A stretch of DNA of 61,329 nt from Planctomycetota bacterium (GTDB taxonomy: Bacteria > Planctomycetota > Planctomycetia > Pirellulales > Pirellulaceae), in the NCBI GenBank assembly GCA_026692845.1, contig JAPLNM010000039.1, positions 1-61,329 on the forward strand. The letters are read 5' to 3'. Numbering within the stretch: the first letter of the stretch is position 1; every line of letters starts with the position of its first letter. Below, piece by piece: positions 53,481 through 61,329 of this stretch. The notes under the pieces were generated by a model. The model saw nothing but the letters and a program-made list of their open reading frames with translations, searched no databases and was not told the DNA's origin. A program made the translations under genes and the position numbers.

Positions 53481-53800
53481 ATTATCCCTATTTTACAAGT
53501 CAATTTACAAGTAAACCAGCACACGTCAACGTCCACCAAGTAGGTTCCGGTGGTGTGGCAGGCAATGAGCTTTCTTTCGCGTGTCCATACCAACGCACCA
53601 TCGGCCATGTACTTGGCAGCAGCCTGTATACTTTCCTCGCCGAAGTTCGCGAACTTTTGCTCGTCTTGCGTCGGGATGGGGAAGCCTATTTCGTTCGACT
53701 CGTACTGGTATTTGAGCCTACCGCTTTTTTCTTGTGCCCAGGCGGCGATGCTTATGCCCACCGAGTGGATTGCAATTAGCAGAGCGAGCAGTTGTCTCAT
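53294..53800 (-). CDS. chimeric frame: secreted hypothetical protein fused to an integrase fragment
   Basis: A 168-residue frame from the ATG at 53800. Residues 1-23 are a signal peptide (MRQLLALLIAIHSVGISIAA, cleaved after AWA). Residues to about 107 are an unknown exported domain (LKYQYESNEIGFPIPTQDEQ, then ALVWTRERKLIACHTTGTYL). From 108 the sequence is integrase (DWEVNRMSISEPKVEHHEG) and the last dozen residues come from the palindrome. The host domain is probably the 5' end of a broken gene. The fused product is unlikely to work. Confidence 0.6.
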   Translation of the reverse strand: MRQLLALLIAIHSVGISIAAWAQEKSGRLKYQYESNEIGFPIPTQDEQKFANFGEESIQAAAKYMADGALVWTRERKLIACHTTGTYLVDVDVCWFTCKLTCKIGIIDWEVNRMSISEPKVEHHEGRGIRSCPIFPELRPILDEAFEIFGDKKKVAGTFHVPSAGFNQ

Positions 53801-53898
53801 TTGGAATGACGCCTTGAAAACTAGGAGGAGCGAACTTCGTTGCAGTTCTGAATTGTAATGCGTAAGCTCAAGGGACGAAACAAGGAGCTGGGGCAAGG

Positions 53899-54576
53899 CT
53901 AGTCTTGCTCGGGCTCTGCGGAGACCGAAGCGTGTCCGTTGGCATCGATATGGACATGAATGATGTTGGCATGGCAGCAGACGGGGCAGTCTTCGATGTA
54001 GGTTTGGCTGGTGCCTTCGGTCAGATCCAGAGGGATGACGATTTCTTCGCCGCAGGAGTCGCACAGATAGCTGGCTTCCTCGCTCAGTGGCAGTTGCTCA
54101 TCGAGCTCAGGGATCGAATCGCTCGTCGCAGGGAGCTTGCATGCCCACAGGAGGACGTCGAGCGTTTGGGGGTCGGCGAGTCGGTGATCCTGTCCGACTT
54201 CGAGCAAAGTGGCCTGGGATTCGCGCGCCAGATCGACCGAATCTTGAAAGGGGACCACGTCATCGAGTCTGCTATGGAGGATGATGGTGTTGGGTTTTAC
54301 TAGATGGGCGTTGCCCCATTTTTTCCAAGCGGGACAAAGCAGGACGAGTTTGGTGTCGTGAGGGCGAAGGTTCATCGCGACAGCACCACCGCGAGAGCTA
54401 CCGACAACGACATCGGGTTGGTATTTATCGAAGCGTTCCTGAGCGGCTTGCACTGCGAGGTCAAAGTCATCGTCATCGAGTTTTGGGTTGTTGACCTCTA
54501 AACCGTGTTGACTCAGATAGGATGGTTTGACGCCACCTGGAACGCTGTGCCAACCGTGAAGGAAGAGGATTCTCAT
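53899..54576 (-). CDS. alpha/beta hydrolase fused to a CPXCG zinc-type domain
   Basis: A 225-residue protein. Residues 1-150 are a small serine hydrolase: ILFLHGWHSVPGGVKPSYL, nucleophile elbow VVVGSSRGGAVAMNL, aspartate in ILHSRLDDVVPFQDS and histidine in EVGQDHRLADPQTL. Residues 168-225 are a separate Cys-rich CPXCG-type domain with YLCDSCGEEIVIPLDLTEG, YIEDCPVCCHANIIHVHID and the closing AEPEQD. This zinc-binding domain usually stands alone. The ATG at 54576 has only weak ribosome-site support. It may be a fusion of two neighbouring genes. Confidence 0.85.
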   Translation of the reverse strand: MRILFLHGWHSVPGGVKPSYLSQHGLEVNNPKLDDDDFDLAVQAAQERFDKYQPDVVVGSSRGGAVAMNLRPHDTKLVLLCPAWKKWGNAHLVKPNTIILHSRLDDVVPFQDSVDLARESQATLLEVGQDHRLADPQTLDVLLWACKLPATSDSIPELDEQLPLSEEASYLCDSCGEEIVIPLDLTEGTSQTYIEDCPVCCHANIIHVHIDANGHASVSAEPEQD

Positions 54577-55356
54577 AAGACGTTCTCCAGGTGAGCGTGG
54601 CCCACAAAAACATCATTGTAGCACCGATACCGAAAAACCTTCGGAGGAAACCGCTGATAAGATCTACGGAAAGAAAAAACCAAACCGCTGATGGACACTA
54701 ATATTCGCTGATGAAGACCGACCCCCAACCGCGTGGCTCCCTCCGCCTCCGTGGCTTTTGCCGGGGGAGAAAAGGGGCGGGGGTGGGGTAGTGGGGCCGA
54801 CCGTGAATAAGGCTGTTTGGCTGTTCACCAGTGTAGGCGGAGATCTTCGAGATCCGCTTGGCTGTTCGGCTGTGGCCTGAAGCCCGATACCGTCAAATCG
54901 ACATTTTGATCGGATCAAGGAAGTGTGAGATTGAAGCCTAAGAATTTCGGTTCTTCAGGGGATTTCGTGGCTATCCTCTGGATAATCGTAATCGTTGGGA
55001 ATCAGAATGTCTCGCAAAGGCGCCAAGCTCGCAAAACTGTGAGCGAAGATCAATTACCCACGGACCAAGAAGGCAAAACACAAAAGGGCCATGTTCGCAG
55101 GGCACTAGCAGAGGCTTCCTTGAGTCCTACGCACGGAGTGCCCTACGTGGACGGACCGCGTCTGGGGGGCATCGCTTGCTGCCAACACGCTAGCCCGCAA
55201 ACCTCTCCGGTGGTGGCGCTGCGCTTACCACCGGCTAATTTTGTTCAATCCCTCCGGTATCATGCGTCCGGGACGGCCATGGCGGGCGTCCCTACAAAGC
55301 TCAATCCGCAAGCCCCACGGCTGTAAGACACCGACTGTGCCGCTGTGCGGTTAGCC
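54577..55356. other. gene-free region with REP-like and simple repeats
   Basis: About 780 bases. The part 54660-54720 has three degenerate copies of a CGCTGAT unit, a motif common in intergenic planctomycete repeats. 54720-54800 is a G-rich block. The palindrome CCGGTGGT/ACCACCGG lies at 55207-55234. No coding frame here looks real. Confidence 0.7.
55207..55234. repeat. CCGGTGGT/ACCACCGG palindrome, 12-base loop
   Basis: Perfect 8-bp arms around a 12-base loop. It shares its core with the palindromes at 50159 and 50339, so it is a further member of the same REP-like family. Confidence 0.85.
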
Positions 55357-55689
55357 CTAATTGCATGGTTTTGCAATTCGCATACCAAGTGGCATGGCAC
55401 CCGGAACTTCTTGGGGAAGGACTGGTTTGCAGGGCGGTCTGCAGGTATTTGAAATCTCAACCCAATCGCCTTTCCCTGAGACTATCTGCCATTCATAAAT
55501 TGTAACACCACACAGCGAAATAGGAATGGTTGAGACAAGGCTACCATTCAAATCAACCCAGTCGGTATTGCTGGCATTTGCTTTGAATACATCGTTTGGG
55601 TATTTGCTTTTCCAATCACTTAGTTGTGCGGGAGTGGGACTCCAATTTGGGTCTGCTGGTAACACGTCAATGGGGAGACCGTCTGGCAT
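55357..55689 (-). CDS. small protein downstream of the kinase gene, function unknown
   Basis: A 110-residue frame with AAAGGA upstream of the ATG, 71 bases after the kinase stop on the same strand. The first half has TPAQLSDWKSKYPNDVFKAN, the second a beta-rich part with VTIYEWQIVSGKGDWVEISN and then CRPPCKP. No signal peptide is seen. The location suggests co-transcription with the sigma-kinase pair. No family is recognised. Confidence 0.65.
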   Translation of the reverse strand: MPDGLPIDVLPADPNWSPTPAQLSDWKSKYPNDVFKANASNTDWVDLNGSLVSTIPISLCGVTIYEWQIVSGKGDWVEISNTCRPPCKPVLPQEVPGAMPLGMRIAKPCN

Positions 55690-55760
55690 CGCTTTATCCT
55701 TTTAAAGATTCAAAAAACAGAAGTGAAATTCAAGTACTGTGGACTAAATCCATGTTTCGA

Positions 55761-58700
55761 TCATTCGCCAAGTAGGGTTCTGACAACCCGAAATCCATTC
55801 AGTCGATCGTATTCGGTAACAATACGATCCGTCCGGCAAAAGCTGAAGCCCCAAAGCTCACCCGGGGCATCCAAAGACACCCCTCTTATTCGTGGACCTC
55901 CAAATGGACTCGGTACCGATATTGCTTCGTCCTCAATTAACTCATCGCTGTCTTGAATCGGATCGCAACTGCGATCGCAAATCTCTTTGACATTTCCGTA
56001 CATGTCGAACAATCCCCAGCGATTTGGTAAAAAGCGAGCTACGGGTTGTGAAGTATACGCACCGTTGTGGAATTGAATTCCTGGCGTTTCGCTTACCCAT
56101 CCGTATTGGCTTTCCAGGTGTTCTGCATCGCCGTAAAATCTGTTTGTGGTGGTACCAGACCGGCATGCCAATTCCCATTCCCCGTCCGTAGGTAATCGAT
56201 AACCATTGAGTGCAAGGTGATTCGTCTTGGGATAAAGCTTTTCTCGACCATCTTCATCACTTCTCGCTTCATAGCAAGTTTGTAGTCCTGATGCTACGGA
56301 CCAGCTATTGCAGAAGCTGTACGCCGCTTGCATGGATACCATAGCCATCGCGGCATCTGGATCCGCTTCAGTCAACATCGGATCGGTTACAAAATACTTG
56401 GGAAGAAAAACTCTGAATTGTTTGATCGTGACCTCGTTCGTGGCGATGGCGATACATCTTGTGAACCTTCGATCGTGCCAAGGCCATGGGTCGGTCAAAA
56501 GCGGCGGAGGTTGGCCAGTGGGCATTCCGAGTTCCGCGATGCATGGTTCAATGATCGCAAAATCTTGATACTGCTCTCCGATCTGATCGACGAGCCAAGT
56601 ACTATTTCGAACAAATGCAGGTGCTTCGAGTTCAATATCAAATTTCGACGCGTTTAACCTTGCCATCGAGTGCACGCCGCAGTCCGTGTCGTTGAGCCAA
56701 AAGTAGTTTAGCAAGCTCTTTAGCTGGGGGTGTGGAATTTCGTCCGCGTGCAACAGTGAAAGCAGTTGCAATAAGCCGAATTTGATCGCTGAGGAGCGTT
56801 GATCATGTTTTTCCTGCAGGCTCACCAGAATTTCGATGACAGTCGTTGAGTCCACATTTAGATTCGAGAGTTTGTGAACAAAAAGTGTTTGGATTGTAGG
56901 GTCAGTCGAGCTCTGAAACGAATCGAATGCGATCTCATAATCTCCAAGCAGCCAAGTTGCAATAGCTAAATTTGAGACCCGAACTGGCATGGAGATTGGG
57001 TGTGCGGGATCGTTCTGGTTTGAGGGGGGTATTCCAGTTTGGGATTCCCTGTGGAGCTTTTTCAAAGATGTGAGTGCTTCTGTCTGTCGATCACGAAGCG
57101 CTAGCGTGACTGTTGGGATCTGAAATTCTTCTAGATCGCAAATCAATTCACATAAAAAATTTGTATCTGTGTGGAAAAATCGGACTAGGGCGACCGTTGC
57201 ATTGAGTCGCCTCTCGCGAGGGGCAGTTGAAGCTAGAGCGAATTCGCCTAAGGATTTGGCTAAGTGTTTTGAACCGACGTGATGAAAACAAGACAGCCAT
57301 GGCTGGATTTGCGGTTGAGGCATTGAGACAAGGGTCGACGAAACACCGTTGCAAAGAGTCGGCAAAATTGGGTTTTGGGGATCGAGTTGGGATAATAAAG
57401 CGGCGAACCTTAGGACAGAATCGGGATCGGCTGACCCGTTAGCGTTATCTAGACGCTGAACCACGACTTGTTCGAAGATTTTCTTGGTCGGACCATCGAC
57501 AATGCATTGCCCGATCGAGTTGATATCACCTGCATCGGCCGTCTTGAGGAAGGTAACGGCTCGTTCGATTGTCTCCTCACGGCGGTCCCCAAAAACAAGT
57601 AATGTTAGGTCTCGGTTAAATGTAGCTGTGTTGGTCGTTGGCGTTTCAAGATCGGTCGCTAATGTTTCTAAAGCCGGTTCGAGTTGTCTGAGTTTTCCGA
57701 ATAAATAGGGAAGACTGCTTACCGATGCGTTTTTGATCTGAGAGAACGTCAAACGGATGCGACTTTGCTTTTCCAGAACCAAGTACCCCCAAAATGACGC
57801 AGCGATTACAACGAGCGAGGTTAGGATGACCAGTTTTCGTCTTCCCCCATACAACCACTTCTTGAGTCCCGTAGAAAAGCATCGATTGTGCAGGTCCTGT
57901 AGTTGATTCGCTAAGCTTTCCGCAGTGGGATATCGATCTGTAGGATCTTTACTTAAACAACGTCTGATAACACCATCTATTTCATAAGTTTCTCGTGTCG
58001 ACTCGATAAGCGGCTCATCGATCTGTATTTCATGAAATAGTTTGTCTCGGTTTTTTTGAGGGAAAGGTCGTCGCCCGTGTACCAGTTCTGATAGCACGAC
58101 TCCGATCGCCCAAATGTCGGAGCGTCGGTCTATCATCAGCACATCATGACGAACCTGCTCTGGCGACATGTAGGGAGGAGTCCCTCCACGAAGAATGCGT
58201 GTCGAAGACCGGTCTGAAAGGTTCATTCCCAAACCTAGGTCCGTAACATGGGGTTGCCCGTGCTCGTCAATCAGGATATTCGACGGCTTGAGATCGCGGT
58301 GGACAAATCCTCGTTCGTGAGCGTAGTGAATCGCTTTGGCGACGACGATCATTTGTCGCACGATCGTTTCTAAAGCATTCTTCCCTTGATGGTGGCGAGC
58401 AGATAATGGTCCCCCACACACATACTTCATGACGACAAGCGTATGCCCAGTCGCATCTTCAAAAATGTCATAAATGGGTACGATGTTTGGATGATCCAAA
58501 GCAGCCGCATGCCGTGCTTCGGTGAGAAAGTTTTCAAGGTCACGTTCGGTTCCAAATGCCGTGCGCTTTGGGGCTTTTATTGCGACGGACCGTTTCAGTA
58601 GTGGATCGTAAGCCAAAAAAACGCTACCAAATCCGCCTGTACCCAATACACCCTGGATCTCAAATCGCCCCAGCGTTTTTGGTAATTCAAGGGGCGACGA

Positions 58701-59003
58701 ATCCTCGTCGGAGTTCGCCGGTTCCCTTTGGGATTCCGATTGGACTTGGATTCCTGCGAGCATCTCTACGAGGCGAATGCAATTTTCCTCCAAGAGAAAT
58801 GGGGACACTGGCTCGTTTGGATGCGGTTTTGATTCTTTCGAGGAAATCCTATCTAGGACTTCCAAGCACTGTTGACAGGCCTGCAGGTGACTAGACATCA
58901 ACTGTAGGGCTTGCTGTTCTACTCGGCCCACGGCAAACGCTTGCCACTCGGGGCCGCTTGGGCACTGATCCGATGAATCTATTGTTTCGCGCGAAAATTC
59001 CAT
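55761..59003 (-). CDS. Ser/Thr protein kinase with zinc-type motif, membrane span and formylglycine-enzyme fold
   Basis: About 1,080 residues. Order: an N-terminal HLQACQQC (H-x3-C-x2-C) as in zinc anti-sigma domains; a kinase domain (about 113-380) with GVLGTGGFGSVFLAY, the VAIK lysine, GFVHRDLKPSNILID, VTDLGLGMNL (DLG for DFG) and GTPPYMSPEQVR; a membrane span near 400-418 (LVILTSLVVIAASFWGYLV); a long helical region; and a C-terminal FGE-sulfatase fold (NGYRLPTDGEWELACRSGTT, then NRWGLFDMYGNVKEICD). All kinase residues look intact. A GTG eight codons upstream directly follows the sigma-factor stop; the ATG is preferred. Probably the cognate sensor-kinase of the ECF sigma factor. Confidence 0.88.
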   Translation of the reverse strand: MEFSRETIDSSDQCPSGPEWQAFAVGRVEQQALQLMSSHLQACQQCLEVLDRISSKESKPHPNEPVSPFLLEENCIRLVEMLAGIQVQSESQREPANSDEDSSPLELPKTLGRFEIQGVLGTGGFGSVFLAYDPLLKRSVAIKAPKRTAFGTERDLENFLTEARHAAALDHPNIVPIYDIFEDATGHTLVVMKYVCGGPLSARHHQGKNALETIVRQMIVVAKAIHYAHERGFVHRDLKPSNILIDEHGQPHVTDLGLGMNLSDRSSTRILRGGTPPYMSPEQVRHDVLMIDRRSDIWAIGVVLSELVHGRRPFPQKNRDKLFHEIQIDEPLIESTRETYEIDGVIRRCLSKDPTDRYPTAESLANQLQDLHNRCFSTGLKKWLYGGRRKLVILTSLVVIAASFWGYLVLEKQSRIRLTFSQIKNASVSSLPYLFGKLRQLEPALETLATDLETPTTNTATFNRDLTLLVFGDRREETIERAVTFLKTADAGDINSIGQCIVDGPTKKIFEQVVVQRLDNANGSADPDSVLRFAALLSQLDPQNPILPTLCNGVSSTLVSMPQPQIQPWLSCFHHVGSKHLAKSLGEFALASTAPRERRLNATVALVRFFHTDTNFLCELICDLEEFQIPTVTLALRDRQTEALTSLKKLHRESQTGIPPSNQNDPAHPISMPVRVSNLAIATWLLGDYEIAFDSFQSSTDPTIQTLFVHKLSNLNVDSTTVIEILVSLQEKHDQRSSAIKFGLLQLLSLLHADEIPHPQLKSLLNYFWLNDTDCGVHSMARLNASKFDIELEAPAFVRNSTWLVDQIGEQYQDFAIIEPCIAELGMPTGQPPPLLTDPWPWHDRRFTRCIAIATNEVTIKQFRVFLPKYFVTDPMLTEADPDAAMAMVSMQAAYSFCNSWSVASGLQTCYEARSDEDGREKLYPKTNHLALNGYRLPTDGEWELACRSGTTTNRFYGDAEHLESQYGWVSETPGIQFHNGAYTSQPVARFLPNRWGLFDMYGNVKEICDRSCDPIQDSDELIEDEAISVPSPFGGPRIRGVSLDAPGELWGFSFCRTDRIVTEYDRLNGFRVVRTLLGE

Positions 59004-59027
59004 TGAATGGCGTGCTCCCTGTTTCAC

Positions 59028-59666
59028 TTAGATCGTTTCGCCATCAATCAAGTCGTCGAACACGTCGAGAAGTCGCTTGAGTATCCTCGACTTGGCAATG
59101 TAAACCGAATTCACGCTCATTCCAAGACTTTGCGCAACATCCTTTGCTGGGGATTCATCAACTACAAGCATAAGGAAGGCCTTGCAATCTTTGTCTGCAA
59201 ACTCCCCTTTGATGAACTGTAGTGCTTTCTTGTAAACGATCGCTTTGTCTTGATTGTTCTCCTCGTCCTCCTCGTTTTTCTCGAAAGTTTCAAAGTCAAT
59301 CAGAGTGATATCTCCACCAAAGGGATTTTCTACACCGGTGTTTTTTCGAAAGTGATCAACAATTTTTCTACGAGTGATAACCCTTATCCACGCGCGAAAA
59401 CTTTGGCCCGCTTTCGTTCGCTGGAAATTTTTTAGTTTGCGGTTCACCGAGATAAAAACCTCCTGGCTTGTATCCTGAGCATTCTCCGGAGACAATCCAC
59501 TTTTTCTAATCCAGTGGTAAACCAGTCCCGCGTACAATTCCGTAATCATTCGGAACGCGTCTTGATCACCAAGCTTTGCCCGTTCGAGGATGCTCGTTGA
59601 AACACTGTTGTCCGACTCGAAAGGTGGAACGTTATCTTCTTTCAAAATTTTTTCTCCGCGAGGCAT
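59028..59666 (-). CDS. ECF-type RNA polymerase sigma factor
   Basis: About 212 residues from the ATG at 59666. Region 2 is ELYAGLVYHWIRKSGLSPEN, then DTSQEVFISVNRKLKNFQ and SFRAWIRVITRRKIVDHFRK (region 2.4). Region 4 is FLMLVVDESPAKDVAQSLGM followed by SVNSVYIAKSRILKRLLDV. The acidic insert (KNEEDEENNQDK) links them. The frame is open to 59879, but the part before MPRGEKILKEDN is not family-like. It lies just upstream of the kinase, matching the sigma-kinase pairs known in planctomycetes. Confidence 0.88.
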   Translation of the reverse strand: MPRGEKILKEDNVPPFESDNSVSTSILERAKLGDQDAFRMITELYAGLVYHWIRKSGLSPENAQDTSQEVFISVNRKLKNFQRTKAGQSFRAWIRVITRRKIVDHFRKNTGVENPFGGDITLIDFETFEKNEEDEENNQDKAIVYKKALQFIKGEFADKDCKAFLMLVVDESPAKDVAQSLGMSVNSVYIAKSRILKRLLDVFDDLIDGETI

Positions 59667-60059
59667 GGATGAGCGCGAGGCATAGGCAAAGAAGGTGAAC
59701 AAAGTGTAGTCCTTCGAAGTTCCACGCCGCAAGACCCTGGTAGCAAATTTGTTAGTAAGCTTCATTTTCGTGGCTAGTTCGATAGGAAACGCGTTGGTCG
59801 ATCCGATCGTGGGCTTCCGTTGAAACTTGCTACTGGAGTCCGGCTGAAGTACGTCGGCTAGGAATACTTGAAAGACCATAGCGTTCTGCTTGGTGAGATG
59901 CGACCGACTTATCGGTCGCTGTTAACTGACTCATAAGATCGAGCGCCGAGGGACGATTGGTGGATAGCACCAAATAGTCCCCATGGCCGAGTGTCGTTCG
60001 CCGAGCGTGGAGAATGCTCTTCGGCCGAGAGTGCTGATCCAACCAGAAGGCTACTTCAC
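59667..60059. other. intergenic region between divergent sigma factor and PEP-CTERM genes
   Basis: About 390 bases. The sigma frame runs through part of it (to 59879), so the true sigma start could be further upstream. Otherwise no gene is seen; both promoters must lie here but none is placed. Confidence 0.45.
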
Positions 60060-60797
60060 ATGATGTTTTTACGTACGACATTGGCGGCTGCGGTCGCACT
60101 GCTCCTGGTTGGCTCGGCCAGTCCTGCGAACGCCGCGGTCATACTCGAATATCTTACTGCAGGCCCTTTCGGTTCTGCCCAGGTGGATGGCTTCGCTGCT
60201 GACAATAAGAACGCATACCGCTATACCCCAGGAACCTTTACAGACACCGTGTCAGGCATCTCCGGCGACGAAAACGATAGCGCCTTCTACATGGCTACAA
60301 TGACCTACAATGTACCGGCGGCCGGATCGTTGCTGTCAGCGTCCGGCGACTGGTCCTTCGGGACCAACCTCTCGACACGAAACTCAAACAATGTTGGTGC
60401 TGGATTGCTGTTCAACGCGTACTTGTCCATCAACGCCAGCCAGACATTTACGATCACAGGACAGATGAAGAACGCTGGAGTCTTGTTCCGGGATCCAGAT
60501 GGCATGGACGTGTTTCCGTTCACAAGCAACTACTTTTCCGGTTCAACGGACCCGTTCTCGCTCTCTGGAACGTTGACAAAGACGGGAACATATCATTTCC
60601 AAATGATCAGTTCCCAGAACACCTCAGGTATCCCTGGAAACGACGCCGACGCCAGAGGCGGCTTCGACCTGACGATAACCCTCGATCCGATGGCGGTTCC
60701 AGAGCCGGCCAGTTTACTCATCATGAGTCTGCTCGGTGTCCTCACCTTCGGTGCACGACCCTTGAGCAGGGCGCGACGTGGCGTGCCAGCACCCTGA
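60060..60797 (+). CDS. PEP-CTERM protein
   Basis: About 245 residues. Signal peptide MMFLRTTLAAAVALLLVGSA ends at ANA. The mature part is a beta-rich domain with no known name (GSAQVDGFAADNKNAYRYTP). The C-terminus has AVPEPASLLIMSLLGVLTFG followed by RPLSRARRGVPAP, the sorting signal. The ATG at 60060 (or 60063) has a weak AAGG upstream. Third PEP-CTERM gene of the window, again without an exosortase. Confidence 0.85.
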   Translation: MMFLRTTLAAAVALLLVGSASPANAAVILEYLTAGPFGSAQVDGFAADNKNAYRYTPGTFTDTVSGISGDENDSAFYMATMTYNVPAAGSLLSASGDWSFGTNLSTRNSNNVGAGLLFNAYLSINASQTFTITGQMKNAGVLFRDPDGMDVFPFTSNYFSGSTDPFSLSGTLTKTGTYHFQMISSQNTSGIPGNDADARGGFDLTITLDPMAVPEPASLLIMSLLGVLTFGARPLSRARRGVPAP

Positions 60798-60971
60798 GCA
60801 CCTCGTCAATCAGGCGCCTGCGGTGTTTGTTTTGTACTTTGCGGGGGCGGAACCTGGCTCCTGCGTGGGCGGGGCATCAGGCCAGGGACTGATGGTGGAT
60901 AAGAAACTCTGGGACTGTCCCTGGGTTCTTCACACGGGAGGCTCCTCAAGCGCTCTTGGCTTTCGTAGTTC

Positions 60972-61329
60972 CTATTTCAGCCGAATCAGGACTTCGTTGC
61001 GGCGAAGAGGGCCTGGCGTAAAGGGTGGATCGTAGCCGGCCGTTTCAACGCCGCTTGTGTCCTGTGTGTCGTCTGCGACCAAGCCCTTGGACTCCATCCA
61101 ACTGCGCAATTTGGTTTCTGCCTCTTTGGCCGCCTGGGTGCTCATCTGGCCGGAAAACCGCACGACCGCGAACCGACCCCCGACGCGCTTGCGGACTTCA
61201 ACTCCTGGCCCGGTGGGTGCGGGTACCTCGGAGTCGGCGATCTCCTTGGGCATCACAAAGCCCATCTGGACAGCCGATTCGCTCTTGTCATTTTCCATAA
61301 AAACAGGGGTCGTCATCGCTATTTTTTTG
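60972..61329 (-). CDS. SOUL haem-binding family protein, 5' part outside the window
   Basis: The C-terminal 118 residues of a SOUL/HBP-type protein: KIAMTTPVFMENDKS, MGFVMPKEIADSEVPAPTG, RFAVVRFSGQMSTQAAKEAE and the end AGYDPPFTPGPLRRNEVLIR. The frame is open to the window edge through KKIA, which is part of the family sequence, so the ATG at 61316 is internal and the gene continues outside. SOUL proteins bind haem or other tetrapyrroles; the role here is unknown. Confidence 0.85.
   Translation of the reverse strand, partial: KKIAMTTPVFMENDKSESAVQMGFVMPKEIADSEVPAPTGPGVEVRKRVGGRFAVVRFSGQMSTQAAKEAETKLRSWMESKGLVADDTQDTSGVETAGYDPPFTPGPLRRNEVLIRLK

Overview
The window looks like a chromosomal segment of a planctomycete, most likely of the Pirellulaceae. 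The evidence is the gene content: three DUF1501 proteins, two DUF1549/DUF1553 c-type-cytochrome-like proteins, three PEP-CTERM proteins, an ECF sigma factor next to a giant Ser/Thr kinase, a large pseudokinase, the futalosine (Mqn) menaquinone route, and an MfnB-type gene. This is inference from families; no 16S or other marker gene is present.

Layout. 0.4-9.8 kb (minus strand) is an exopolysaccharide/O-antigen type cluster: nucleotide-sugar dehydrogenase, Wzx-like flippase, glycosyltransferase, Wzy/ligase-like membrane protein, acyltransferase and two translationally coupled glycosyltransferases. A PEP-CTERM protein with a clear terminator follows. 11.7-19.3 kb carries dprA, then 4-hydroxyphenylpyruvate dioxygenase, acetoacetyl-CoA ligase and, divergently, a thiolase. 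The latter three fit together as tyrosine breakdown plus acetoacetate use. 19.4-24.2 kb is a DUF1549/DUF1553 + DUF1501 pair. 24.3-27.9 kb is a menaquinone operon (menG/ubiE, ubiX, a UbiA prenyltransferase, mqnE). 28-35 kb has a lipoprotein, a serine hydrolase, a class IV aminotransferase, 6-phosphogluconolactonase and a pseudokinase with a 342-bp minisatellite. 35-41.4 kb has a creatininase-like protein and a DUF1549-DUF1501-WD40 operon. 42-44 kb holds mfnB and a divergent RNase D.

44.5-55.3 kb is an accessory, decayed zone. It contains mosaic direct repeats, several families of palindromes, a 5'-truncated DUF11 gene, a recent tandem duplication of Uma2-type nuclease genes, a truncated DUF234-like gene and a toxin-antitoxin pair. 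The pair sits between two pieces of a tyrosine integrase. The pieces are in the wrong order (catalytic half upstream of the N-terminal half) and break at the same point of the protein, which suggests a circularly permuted or doubly rearranged element. The catalytic piece is fused in frame to a secreted hypothetical protein and is itself interrupted by a REP-like palindrome.

55.3-61.3 kb holds an ECF sigma factor, a kinase that joins a HxxxCxxC zinc-type motif, a kinase domain, a membrane span and a formylglycine-generating-enzyme fold, a small hypothetical protein, another PEP-CTERM protein and the 3' part of a SOUL haem-binding gene cut by the window edge.

A recurring oddity is in-frame short tandem repeats (12, 15, 18 or 21 bp) inside several otherwise ordinary genes, plus an intergenic GTGCTC hexamer run. 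No tRNA, rRNA, CRISPR array or intact insertion sequence was recognised. All calls come from reading the sequence; no database search was run.
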